A stretch of DNA of 64,000 nt from assembly GCF_018320785.1 (NCBI RefSeq), contig NC_054881.1, forward strand, positions 21,390,275 through 21,454,274. The letters are read 5' to 3'. The notes beneath the pieces are model-generated. The model saw only the letters and a program-made list of their open reading frames with translations, did not search any database and was not told the DNA's origin. This document shows positions 20,090-31,537 of this stretch, piece after piece. Position 1 is the first letter of the stretch, and each line of letters begins with the position of its first letter. Position numbers and translations under genes: made by a program. This DNA comes from Cheilinus undulatus. Its lineage: Eukaryota; Chordata; Actinopteri; Labriformes; Labridae.

Positions 20090-20196
20090 GAAACATACAG
20101 TAAATCTGGGGATTTGTCCTCAGATCACGCAAAGGTCATAATGTGTTATGCAATCAAAATACAGCCTAATATCCCTCACAGGTCCGAGGAGAGATG
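20090..20196 (+). repeat. Local duplication, copy A
   Basis: About 107 bases from GAAACATACAGTAAAT to GAGGAGAGATGA match 22,872-22,978 without gaps at roughly 83% by my hand count, with most differences being transitions. Shared anchors include GGGGATTTGTCCT, AAAGGTCATAA and ATATCCCTCACAGGTC. It is not one of the transposon families recognised elsewhere in the window. Confidence 0.8.
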
Positions 20197-22210
20197 AGGC
20201 GATGCTTTTTACCAGCCGAGGCATGAATGTGGATACACATCTCAACATAGCTGGCATACCTGACATACTGTTGGTATGTGGTATAAGGGCACAAAGACCG
20301 GACCGTGTGTTCTGTGCAGGCTGACGGAATGCTAGCATCGATGGAGAGATAGATACAGCGAGAGAGAGAAAGAGAGACAGGTTTCCATTGAGAGAAAGGA
20401 GATAGACAGGCGGAGCAGGGAGACAGACTGATGCGGGGTTTTATGACTCATTCAGAACATGGTGCCCTTCCTGCTCTTCGATCTGAACAGGTGGAATCAA
20501 TCCAGCGTGATCATGAGGTCCTGAAACTATGAGTGAAAAGGCAGAGGAACATTGTGGGAGTGTGAAAGGGTAGAAATGTTGCATATCTCTTCAGGTGTGG
20601 GTCCGTCAGAAATCAATCTAGAATGATAGAGAGCATACACATTTAAAAATACTCCTTTTAGGCTCCTGTCTTCTTGTTTGTGCGTTCGCTGGAATGCCAG
20701 GGTGGTGCCGGGTACGTGATGGGGAGTCGTCCAAGGGTAAGAATGTTCTAGATGGTTGTGTGACTTTGACCAGGATATGTGTGTATTTAATGGAATGAGG
20801 AATTTGCTGCTGAGATAGACTCCTCTGACATCCTTGTGGTCAGCTCTCCTCTTCCTCCTTTTGCTTGTGATGACGAGGTCAAATGCCTGCCATGATTTCA
20901 TTAGTGTTATAATTCCTCTGCAGGGAGAAGATCCAGAGTTATGTATACGCACATGCACAATGTCAGGACTGTGCGAGAGCTGCAGCACTGTGTTAATGTG
21001 GTGGCTGGGTCGGAGATGAGCTTCTTACATAACTGGGGAGGGCTTCATCAGTTAGGAGGAGGCTGCGCCAAAGCTGGCCCGTCAGCAGGCTGCCTGCATC
21101 ACTTATCAGCCCTTTTCATAGTCCTGTCACCAAATTAGAGGGTAATTTTAGCTGCTTCGTCTTCCCTAATCTCAAAAGCTTCTCTGGCTACTTTATCAAC
21201 TTCACCACAAGAAGGCAGAAATATTTTCTGGAGGTGTTTGAGTCCACAAAAAGTCTCCTGACTTTTATCTGTGTGAGCGGGACCTAGTTTTTTAAGTATT
21301 AACAGTACAAATATTAACAGACCATTTAGGCTGACCCAAAAACTGACTGGCATGTATGAGCTGGTTTATGTTTTGTTTCGACACTTTTAAGGTTCCTTAA
21401 ATTTGTTTGAACTCTGCAGATAATGTAATGGTGAGACTGTTTTCACAATAATCTCAAACATATTTGTTGTTTTCTTTAAATCCTCAGTAGCTGAACATTT
21501 GAAATAGTTTTATTACTGGTAGTAGTAGTTGTATGTCTTGATCAGAATTCAAAATCTACTGTAACCACAAACAAATTCAGTTATTTCTTGATTACAAATG
21601 AAAGCATCGGGTGTCAAGCTACTGCAAAAGGTACAAACTGAAGCTTATGTTTATTATCCCACCGTTTTAGCCACAGTTGTTTCATATGATGCCCAAGCAC
21701 AATTTCTCCCCTTCTCCTCTCTGGTCTATATGATTCCATGCCGTAGTATATGTAATTTGTCCAATACTGTAGGTGGAAGTATGCGTGTAGTTGGTTTGCA
21801 AATCTGACAGAAATAAGAGGAATTGTCCATAACAATCACTTGTGTCCCTTTATTTATGCTCCATGCACACAATGAAGTCCATCCTGCAGACTATTTTCTA
21901 GATGCCAACTATCACCAAACTCAGAAGATAAAATAGTGTTCATAGTAATAATGGTAATCATGCTGCATGAATACAATGGGTTTTGAAGAGCCTTTACAGA
22001 AGATAGGAGACGCTTAGAATTGCCAAGTCTACTTGCTAAAGAGTCCTGTGTACCTCGGGCACAGTTGTACATCTCCTGTATGCTGTGCCCAAGTCCACAT
22101 GAATGGTCTTGTGCCGTAGACCACCTGCTGAAGTGGATTTGGGCATGGTGCCTTAGTACTATACATTTGTATTCACGCTGTTCAAATGAGCCAGATTTTT
22201 GGAGCACAAA

Positions 22211-22309
22211 TGGACAAGCTGTTAGGTCGCACCCTATATGTACTGTACGTGGGTGGCCTGAGTTCAAGTCTGGCCTGTGGCTTAAAAAAAAACAAACAAC
22301 AAAAAAAAA
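22211..22309 (+). mobile_element. tRNA-derived SINE fragment
   Basis: GAGTTCAAGTC near 22,260 resembles an RNA polymerase III B box. It is followed by TGGCCTGTGGC-like sequence and an A-rich tail at 22,284-22,309. The same body occurs in the minus-strand SINE near 47.3 kb. The A-box half is poorly preserved. Confidence 0.55.
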
Positions 22310-22871
22310 GGACTTTTGGATCAAATGTACTCAGTCTCTAATGTCCTGTTCAGATGGCACTAGTATTACCTAGGGACCTCTGGTAATTAGTAATAATCAT
22401 GCAGTCTGTGTTTTTAATCCTGTGCGAATCAACCATGTCTATAATTTGGGGAGTAAAAATTCTAGGGCAAATTACCTACCATATTTTAGCGCACACAGAG
22501 GTCCACAGGTAATACTTATCCCATGTGAATCAGAATCTCTGTAATTTATTTATTTTATTTTAGGTAGTTATATGTTTTGTACAGCTTCTCCTGCTCCCTT
22601 TTGAGGAGAAGATGCATTTCTGTTAGAGATGCTCCGGCTTTGACTTAACTTACTCATTTAAACTCTGCTGTCCAAATGTGTGTGTGCACACTGCTGCTCC
22701 CTTCATACACAGCGCTTCTGCTCTGCTTCCTACAGTTTCTCTTTGCAAGTGCCTGATCTTAAATCATTCTTATTTAGCCCTACTTTTCATGCATAACACA
22801 ATTTATGATTTGAAATGTGTCGCTCAGCATTCAGTGGTAAGGCAGCAACAGCTGATCAGCACAAGGACAGT

Positions 22872-22978
22872 GAAACATACAGTAAATGTGGGGATTTGTC
22901 CTTAGATTGCACAAAGGTCATAACGCATTATGCAATCGAAGTAGTACATGATATCCCTCACAGGTCTGAGGAGAGGTA
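22872..22978 (+). repeat. Local duplication, copy B
   Basis: Second copy of the segment at 20,090-20,196, in the same orientation about 2.8 kb away in the same proposed intron. Confidence 0.8.
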
Positions 22979-23175
22979 AAGCAAGTGCCTGATCCATTAT
23001 CAGTGTGGATGCATAACGATCCCAAATTTATAGAGGAAGAAAAGCATCAACATCATCAACATCATAAAACTGTTAAAGTAACAGCAGAGGTTCATATTTA
23101 ATGTTAAACGTCTCCCTTTCTTGTATATTAATAGGATGGGGATGCTTGACTTTCTCTTCCTTCCTCTGTCTGATT

Positions 23176-23647
23176 TAAGGTTATAATAGTTTTGGATTTT
23201 CATAAGTTTTTATTTTTATTTCATTTTTACTTTCTGTGTTTGATTTCAGTTTAGTTTTAATTAGCTTTGACCGCTGTTTTGTTAGTTTAGTTTTTATTTT
23301 GCTAAAATGCTACATTTCAGTTTAGTTTTTATTAGTTTTAGTGCAAGTTTTAGTTTTTTACAGATAGATTTCAGGGTTGAGTAAGGGTCATACATTTTTA
23401 AAAACGTATTCAAACAGGCTACTCTTCACTTATCATTTTATTTACTTAATGATGATGTTTGAATACAGCTACAGACATAAAACTACCACTACCAACTGTA
23501 AGCACACTGTACAGTTTTAGTTAGTTTTCGTTTTTTTTTTTTTTTTTTTGGTAAAGCTTAGTTTTTATTTAGTTTCAGTCAACTAAAAAGATTTTTGAAT
23601 TTTAGTTTTAGTTATTTAGTTAGTTTTAGTTAACTATAACAACCTTG
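23176..23647. mobile_element. hAT-type MITE (472 bp)
   Basis: GTCTGATT flanks it exactly at 23,168-23,175 and 23,648-23,655. The ends are TAAGGTTATAATAGTT and, reversed, CAAGGTTGTTATAGTT. The inside is made of TTTTAGTT-like units plus a T run at 23,531-23,550. It has no coding capacity. Confidence 0.87.
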
Positions 23648-25404
23648 GTCTGATTAGCTGCAGATACACAAAGGTGACCTACGCAACCTCAATGCATAAT
23701 GGGACAGTTAGAGGAGATATTTCACTAGTTTCTTAGTCATGGGTAGCTTTCCACAGATCTAAAACAATTTTGTATAAATAGTTGAAAAAGCTTAAGCGCA
23801 TATTGTCTATTGGAAACTCTGGTTATCAGTTTGTATAGGACACATGAAGGGAACGTCACCTGCAGAATGCAATGTGCACAACATTGCATTTTAATGTATT
23901 TATTTTAGAAATTAAATTTGCTGTGCATTTTCAGTGCTGCACTCATACAGCACCCTTATATTTTCCTTCAGAAATTTCTATACATTACTGGTCTCCTACA
24001 GTACATTACAGACTTCGCTTATCCTGTGCGAATGCATCACACCAAATACTGACATTAGGGGGTAATTCACAAATTACCAGATGTCCACAGGTAATAATAA
24101 TCCCATGCGAATACAACTTGGTTTGAAATCACCCAAACATGATTAAGAAACTTATCAGCTGACACACGTATATATGTATGTCTTGTCATTCATGGTACCT
24201 GCTAAACTAATAAGGATACAAAACACTGTTTTGTCTCTGATATCAGCACAAAAAAAGATGCATTTCTGTTAGAGATTTTTCAGTTGACTAGAAACCTATC
24301 ATAATTAGACATTTTTTAATCAAAATATGTGATAGGTGGTATAGTCACCTGTGGTTAATACTCTGCTGCTTATGCCTGGGAGAAACACTAAATGTGCAGT
24401 GTTTTGTAATTGTACAGGCTAATAGAAATGCCAGCCAATAAGTATTAAGCACATCCGCAAAAATATGTCAAATCATCTACTGCTCCTGTGTGTCAGTCAT
24501 CCTCCACCACACAAAGCAGCCCTTGTAAAAGCCCTGAAACTTCACTGTGAGTCTCATTAGCGAGAAGTGGTAGGCCTAGAATTCTATGCTGCTAGTTAGC
24601 TAACCAAACAAGGTGACATTGCAATACATTACGATGTTTAGATTGGTAAAATGAAAATTTGCTGAAGACAAATTAACTCCCATAGAGTTTAACTTTAAGA
24701 AAATAACATTTTGGACTGGTGAGAAATGTTCATAAATACAGTTACAATGCAGTTGTTCGGAGGATAAATTTGTTTTCTTAATAGTATGAATGATTGCAGT
24801 GCTTGTGTAATGCATTTGGGATAATCTTTTGCCTTTTAATTGTGAGACTGTTAGCATTGTTAACCATTTGAATAGATAATAGTGATGACTTATTCACATA
24901 AACTAACAGTTAATGAATCATCATATTGTATAATGAGTGGCATTAGGGTTGCTTTGCTTCCTAGGAGGTTTTTGCACTGCTCTGTTGAACAAAGTAAGTC
25001 AAAGCATCTTGTTGACTGAATAAGGATGATTTTTGTACTCCTTTAATCAGATAATACTGCCCATTTTTATGAGCCCTCAGTTCACTATAAAGCTAAATAG
25101 ATGGACTAACTAAACAGGCAGCTTATCAAAACACAAAGTATGATTGGTATCCTGTCGGCCAATCTTATTTACAGACTAGCAAGACAAACCTTGTTTTCTT
25201 TTTAATCTTAAAATGCTGAGCCTGTAAAAGTTTATAGACTTGAATATGAGCACTAAATTGCTTAATTATTAAAGTTGTAACAGTCCATTTCTTGTCACGA
25301 TGGCTGCTGTAATATGGCTGCTGCTGCAGTCTGCTGTTCTGCTGTATCTCATTTGTGTTTTGTTTTGCTTACTTGTAATAGACCATGGCTACTGTGGTGT
25401 ATTT

Positions 25405-25773
25405 TAGAGATGCTGACATGAGATTTCTACCAATATCCAATGTGCCGATAATTTCTCCATTATTTTTTGCAGATACCGATATTGATACTGAGTATAAGGG
25501 GCATATTTTTAAAGATTTTTTTGGGTGGGGCTTTTCCCTTTGTTTAGTCAGGACTTTTGGGGACAAAGGGCACGGGAAGACATACATCAAACAGACCAGG
25601 AGACCAGGAATCAATCCTACAACCAGTGTGTTGGGAACTTCTGTATATGGGCACCTGCTCTACCCACTGAGCTAAACCAGCAGCTGATATGAGCAGATTT
25701 TTATAGCCAAAATATCAGTTGTGAATATCGGCAGAAATTTTCATATCTGCCAGTATTATCACCACGATCCCTG
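25405..25773. mobile_element. hAT-type MITE carrying a SINE insertion
   Basis: The ends are TAGAGATGC (25,405) and, reversed from 25,773, CAGGGATCG. Flanking GTGTATTT (25,397-25,404) and ATGTATTT (25,774-25,781) match at 7 of 8. The interior has GATACCGATATTGATA-like sequence and is interrupted by the SINE at 25,500-25,684. Confidence 0.75.
25500..25684 (-). mobile_element. tRNA-derived SINE nested in a MITE
   Basis: Read on the minus strand from 25,684, the head is GGTTTAGCTCAGTGGGTAG, a good tRNA A-box region. It is followed about 45 bases later by GGATTGATTCCTGG, a B-box-like sequence. The body after it, CCCTTTGTCC and onward, is not tRNA. It is a SINE rather than a tRNA gene because the arms do not pair into a full cloverleaf and a non-tRNA body follows. 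Confidence 0.75.
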
Positions 25774-26444
25774 ATGTATTTCATTTCCTAACATCCTAAA
25801 TATTCCTGTGTTTTGTGTCAAATTTCTTGGATGATTTTTTTCAAATCCAAAAGGAAAATAGTTATTAAAATAATACAGTGTGTGTGATGATTTAAAATAA
25901 AAAAATATATCCTGATCATACATGCTGATAAATTGGATCCGAGTCTTTATAAGTAAACAAGCCCTACCCTATTATTATGTAATGATTGAGGCATTTGGAT
26001 AAAAAAATAACATGATATTTTTGTTGCAAATGCCAAGCTTTATCAAAGGTGTGTGAGAGCATACTGTGTTAGCAAGAGGATGAGAAAGAGGCTATTTTTG
26101 TTGCAGCGCTGCTCTGCCAGAGGAACACATTTGGTGAGATTGTGAGTGAATCTAGCTAACAGCTCTGTGTGTTTGAGTGTGCCGTGAACTAACATGTCAA
26201 CAGATTCATCAGAGGGGATAAAGAAGAAGCAACAAACGTCTGTCTGCCTGCCTGCCTAATATGGCTCGGTGCATCACGTGATAGTAATGGGCTAAAGCAC
26301 TTCCGCCTGTTAGGTACAGCTCTCTCATTCGGTGTGAATCTTCAGCTGGGGTTGGGGGGCAGGAAACCACTGAGACGTGCATAGATAAACAAACCATAAA
26401 TAGAAACCAGGGCCAGCGCCACTCTTCCAGTCTTCTCTTTCTAT

Positions 26445-26447
<3 letters not shown>

Positions 26448-26486
<39 letters not shown>
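26448..26486. repeat. (TC)n microsatellite
   Basis: An uninterrupted run of TC dinucleotides about 38 bases long. The surrounding sequence is unique and non-coding. Confidence 0.95.
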
Positions 26487-26489
<3 letters not shown>

Positions 26490-28241
26490 CGCCATGTAGG
26501 TCACCTCCTCTGCTCATTTTTTTTCTTCCTCCAGTGAATCATCACTGTTGACAGCCATGCACAGAATGAAAGATGTGTCATCCTCCCTCCTCTGCTCTTT
26601 GGCAGCCATTGTTCTGACCAAACTGAATGTTTCTCAGCCTTGCACTTGTCTTTTTTTATAAGCCCACACAAACACAGTACGCCACAAACCACTTCATGTA
26701 GTTTGAAACCTGTTCCCACGCATGTTTGAGTCTAACTGACGCAATTGACAAATGACAGAGAGCTTACAGGAAGCAGGAAACATGACAAGAGCAGCACGCC
26801 ACATGTGTCACAATCACCTGCTCCAACCGGACATCGCTGCACGCTTTGGTTTTAAAATATTTTCCTGTTACATTTAGCCAAAGTTGCTGTTTACTGCACT
26901 ATTTACCAAAACACTAGACTAAGAGAGATTTACAGAGGGTCTTTCAGTGTGAGTAACAGTTGTATCATCTTCTCAGAACACCCACAAAGATCGGCAAACG
27001 TATGTTTAATTGATATTTAATGGACTCATACACAACATTAGAGCGGTTGTAAATTTGTGAAATTAAACATGTTTAAATGGGCCTGATGATTTTGAAAAAT
27101 ATTGTAATTATTTTGACTTATCAATATGATTTGTGGTTTTAAAGAATAATGAAAACTTTCATTACTCTCTTTTAAATTGATAAACTTATTAATTGTGATT
27201 GAGAGGGGAATAAACATGACTGATGGGTTTTTTTGTTTTTGTTTTTGTTTTTTTTGCAATTTTGGCACAGAGAGTTTATTCCCACATTTGTATGAAATGT
27301 GTGCTAGAAAATCTCTGCTGTAAAAAATGTAAATAAAAATGGTTCTTGAGATGGACCTTTGACACAAATGTCACATTGAAATTGCAGAAGGCCATGCTGC
27401 AATTACAATAACATTTAGATTTATTCTTCAGCCCTTATTTTAGAATATAAGTTTAATGAATAGTTGAATATGAGCAGAGGTTCCCAGACTAAGATGACTA
27501 ATATTTTCTCAAATACTTTCAACAGCATTGTTGAAGTGTGCGTTTTTTATGTTTTATACGCTTGTACATAAATAAGACTTCATAGGTTTTCAGAGCTGCA
27601 CTTTTGTGTATCTGTTTGCATACAGGATGGAGGCAGGATATTACATATACCTCTCACTAGAATTCACCTAGAGGACACCATCACTAAGTCCAGCCACACC
27701 CTTCAAATCTAAACTGATTTTGAAAACATGGGTGACCACAGACATGTCGACAGTTTATGCAGATTTTACATTACAGTCCTCTGAATGCACACATTAGATT
27801 ATTCAGCCCGACCACAAGACCATACACCTTCTGCTTGTTGTCACATTGTCTCGATATCTCACAGAAAATCACAGGATCAAACATGACTCCAAAAAAACAA
27901 CTAAAACAGCATGAAAGATAATCAACATCTGCAGCTGGCTGTCCTGGCGGACGTTTTTCTGCAGTGAAAAACAAAATATTTGTTAAAGAATGTTGGTGAA
28001 TTCTGTGCTAAAAAGAAGGTGTTGTTGTATTTATGTTTGTGAGCTGTAAAAGTATGGTTGGTGATGGTACCCGGTCTTTCCTTGGCTCTTGTGGGTATAC
28101 TGTTTTAGGCAACCTGACCTGGAATCAATAATATCAGACATGTTTGATATTAACAGTTACCTTTTGCTGAGCTCTGACTCAGTCAGGATGTAAAATAAAT
28201 GCACTTGAGGATTATTTGGACAAATAATCATTAGTGACAAT

Positions 28242-29679
28242 TAGGGTTGTCCCGATCAGCATTTTTGGCCTCTGATACAATTTTTTGATACTGAATATCT
28301 GCTGATACTGAGTCCCGATAAGAAGAAGACGACAAAAACTCAAATTCTCCACCACGGAGATGGGATGGTTGTCAAAGCGAAGAATTCAACCACTTTCTCT
28401 GTTATCTTTTTGGCTTTATCGCTCTCTCGAGGGTACTTGTCTTTCCTCTTAAAGTCAAGAGTGTGTTGCTTCGGTGAAGCTGCCTGTTGCTATAGTGAAG
28501 TCAACGTATTCCACTTTATGTTTAGTTTGGAGAGGACGATTCAAATTTGTAGAGTTCACCGCTGCTCTATATAGTGTACCATTGATGTCAAAAGTCTGTA
28601 TGCATAGCTTTGACTCTTTGTATCGGTGTTTGAAAACTTTGTGCATAAATGATTGCTTTGTACCCAAAAAATGGTTTTGTATATATGAGTCAGCAAATTA
28701 CGAGTGTTTTTATGTGAGTATGAATCTAAAAGCTACAACTTCAAGCAGTCACGAATACAAATCTGATTTCTACGCATACGAACTCGAGTCTTTGGGTATG
28801 AGGCGAAAAGCGTTATGAACCTCCCGCTTTCACACTGAGGGCTTGACCGCTCGTTTTACATATGAGAAAACTTTAGCTTGCAACCTAGTGGGCTGATGCT
28901 ACAACTTGTATGTGTTTAAAAAATCTATATTATTATGAAGTGATGTTATCAAAATAATACTGAAAATGTCAATAAAATATCACGTTATTTACTTTACCTG
29001 TGATGCCGAGTCAGAGCTAGCAGCAGCAGCAGCAGCGTCCCTGTTGTCAGTCATCATTTGGCATGTGCGATCGGCGGAATCAGGGCTCGATTAGTCTCCC
29101 TACGACCTGCCCGTGACCCTGGTGACGTCATTTGAACGCTTTTCACCTTGTACCCAAAGACTCGAGTTCGCATGCATAGAAATCAGATTTGTATTTGTGA
29201 CTGCTTGAAGTCGTAGCTTTTAGATTCATACTCACATAAAAACACTTGGAATTTGCTGACTCATATATACAAAACCATATTTTTGGGGGGCACAAAGCAT
29301 TCATTTACACACAAAGTTTTCAAACACGGATACAAAGTGTAAAAGTTATGCATACAGACTTTTGACAGCGATGGTACACCATAGCTCTACTGCTACCAGC
29401 TCATGAAACGGTCGTGTTACAGATGCTGCAAGAGGCCATTAGACTGTTTTCACTCTCATATTTGAAGTTTTTCCGGCACTGCTGACACTTTAAACACAAG
29501 AATGCTAATGTTGCTACAGCTTGCTGCGTTTATTGCCTGTCATAAAAAGTGCTCCATCTACAACAGCTGATGTAAATGATCGGCTAGGCTGATCGGATCA
29601 AATTGCTGATCTACGATCAATTGAAAGTGCTTATATCGGTTCTGATCGTATGCATACAATGGGGATCAGGACAACCCTG
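28242..29679. mobile_element. hAT-type element with perfect 8-bp duplication (1.4 kb)
   Basis: GTGACAAT occurs at 28,234-28,241 and 29,680-29,687. The ends are TAGGGTTGTCCCGATCAG and, reversed, CAGGGTTGTCCTGATC. No transposase is readable. A separate inverted-repeat element is inserted inside it at 28,570-29,383. Confidence 0.9.
28570..29383. mobile_element. Long-inverted-repeat (foldback-like) element nested in a hAT-type element
   Basis: Two arms of about 240 bases, roughly 28,570-28,812 and 29,140-29,383, are near-perfect reverse complements; for example TATAGTGTACCATTG pairs with the reversed CGATGGTACACCATA. About 330 bases of spacer separate them, including an AGC-rich stretch near 29,020. 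GCTCTA flanks both sides (28,564-28,569 and 29,384-29,389). The reading frame spanning it at 28,474-28,818 is an artefact of the arm sequence. Confidence 0.82.
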
Positions 29680-30533
29680 GTGACAATCTTGAATCAGGCC
29701 CCCAGAGCCTCAAATTGGTCTTACAAAAAAGGCGAAAGGAAGAATTTCTTCTTCTGTGGCAAATTTTGGTAGATTTGAGTACTTGGACAATATTTCGCAT
29801 GTCAGACCAGTTTTATTCAGATCAAATGTATGATGCATTTATATCGGATTGCATCTTTTAGGGTCCATGTGAACAGAGAAGTTAAAATCTCCGATCAGAA
29901 TAAATTGAATTGGATTGTAAAAAAATGCTCATGTAATCCATAAATTTCACAGAAATGTAGCATTCAGAAATGCATTCATCTTAGATGACTTAGAGTGCTG
30001 TGGTTTTGATACCAGCCCTAAATACATCTGGTATCAACAGTCTTGTGACTTTGTCATGCTAATTTAGTTCAGAGGAAAGGCATTTTCTTTGTGCCTAGCG
30101 CATAAAGCAACCTATTAATCGTCTCATCTATAAACACCGGCAGAAGCCAGTATGCCAAAGAAGATAGGACAAATGTTTTTCATGAGCCAACTTTGCAGCC
30201 TCCATTGACATATACAGTATACTTGAGGATTACAAGGAATCTGACCTCCTTGCAGATAAATATATATGCATCTCAAAATCCATCACATCTATAATTACAA
30301 CTCTTCAAAGCAGAGAATTTTAAAGCCAAGTCAGAATGATTGGCTGTGATTCTCACCTTGTCACAAAAGCATATTTTTGAATAGCTTATATTAAGCCTAA
30401 TATATATGCAATATTTGTAAGAAGTTGAGCCTGTCATGCCACATATAATATGTTTACATACTTGAAGTAATTATAGCTACAATGTGCAATAATCTGTATT
30501 TATAAGAGTCTTTTCTTTGTTTTTCACAGGTAC

Positions 30534-30674
30534 ATGGACCAAAGGAATCCTGAGCATGAGTCACTGAAAAAGGGAGACAAGCACAGAGGCATCCTTCAGA
30601 CTGTTATCACATCTTTTGCTCTACCGGGAGGACCGTCTGAAAGTCAAATCAAAAATCTTTACTCCCACCTTTGA
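30534..30674 (+). other. Upstream reading frame (46 codons) in the rnf208 leader
   Basis: If the acceptor before 30,530 is used, an ATG lies five bases into the exon and opens a 46-codon frame beginning MDQRNPEHES and ending at TGA 30,672-30,674. It resembles no protein known to me. As an upstream ORF it could damp translation of RNF208, or the leader may be spliced differently: a donor-like AAAGTAAGA is near 30,880 and acceptor-like CTTGCCCAG near 31,466. Confidence 0.4.
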
Positions 30675-31537
30675 GGAATTCAGGAGTATTGGAGCTCGAA
30701 GGAGTCATAAAAACAGCTTTCTGGAGTCTTACAGGGCACCTCCCTCCTTTTTCTTATCAACAAGCCACCCAGACACAGAGTCACCTGACCAAACGGGACC
30801 AAGAGAAGGACTGGAGGTTATTCTTTTACTCTCACAGTCGAGCTGGTGTGTAACACACCCACAGCCAAAAACAGGAAGTAAAGTAAGAAACACATGCAAG
30901 GGCTAGTCTGAGAAGGCAAGAGTTTCCTTGGCAGGCCACAGGATATCGTTTCAGACAATACCTCTTGGACCTTTGCGAACTGCCTGAACTCAACACCCTC
31001 CATCTGTGAAAGCAGAAACTTGTACTGTTATGTATTTATGTGAGCATCTGTATGCATATGAGATTATTTATTAGTGTTATCACTAAGTGAGAACAAATCT
31101 TTGTGCTAAATTACTGTTCTGGTGTATGAATATACTTTTCTGCAAATAAGCTTCAGAGACAGCACAGGATCATCAGCATATGTGAGTAAACAACAAAAAA
31201 CTACCTTTAAGTTGTCAACACTGGTCAGAAACTGTAAGCTGGACTGTTGAATCATCTGTACATATCAGCAGTGACAGAGTAAGAGCTGCAGGTTGTGGTG
31301 CTCTGGCTGAGCTCCTCTATCTGTCTTCTCCTCATAAAGACTCAGGCTAACAGACGCACACATCAGAGGGGGAACCCTGAGGGAAACATGGAGGCAACCA
31401 TCCGTCCTCATGTCCCCTCTAATGGCTGACTTTAAAAACAAAGCATAATTTATTCCCCTTGCCCAGAACCAGGCAGGGTTGTCCAGTGCTGATTTGAGCC
31501 ACAGCCTTTCTCTCTTTCACCTCCAAAAACTGTGCGA

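Larger units (their letters stand above)
18663..30529 (+). other. Proposed rnf208 intron 1 (11.9 kb), repeat-rich
   Basis: It begins GTGAGG and ends TTTTTCACAG. Apart from the elements listed separately (local duplication, SINEs, MITEs, TC microsatellite, hAT-type element with a nested inverted-repeat element) I see no genes. The longer reading frames in it, such as minus 20,527-20,988 and minus 21,854-22,324, resemble no protein I know and cross repeats. Confidence 0.45.

Noticed and set aside
20527-20988. 153-residue minus-strand frame
   Set aside because: No recognisable motif, no codon bias or splice context, and lies in the proposed rnf208 intron; chance frame.
21854-22324. 156-residue minus-strand and 117-residue plus-strand frames
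   Set aside because: Overlapping frames on both strands crossing a SINE fragment and its A-rich tail; no protein resemblance.
25640-25684. Possible tRNA gene on the minus strand
   Set aside because: A and B boxes are present but the arms do not give a full cloverleaf and a non-tRNA body follows; called a SINE.
28474-28818. 114-residue plus-strand frame
   Set aside because: It runs into one arm of a long inverted-repeat element and is explained by that repeat.
31532-31537. GTG start two codons upstream of the RNF208 ATG
   Set aside because: A standard ATG follows immediately and fits the family's MSCL start; non-ATG initiation is not needed.
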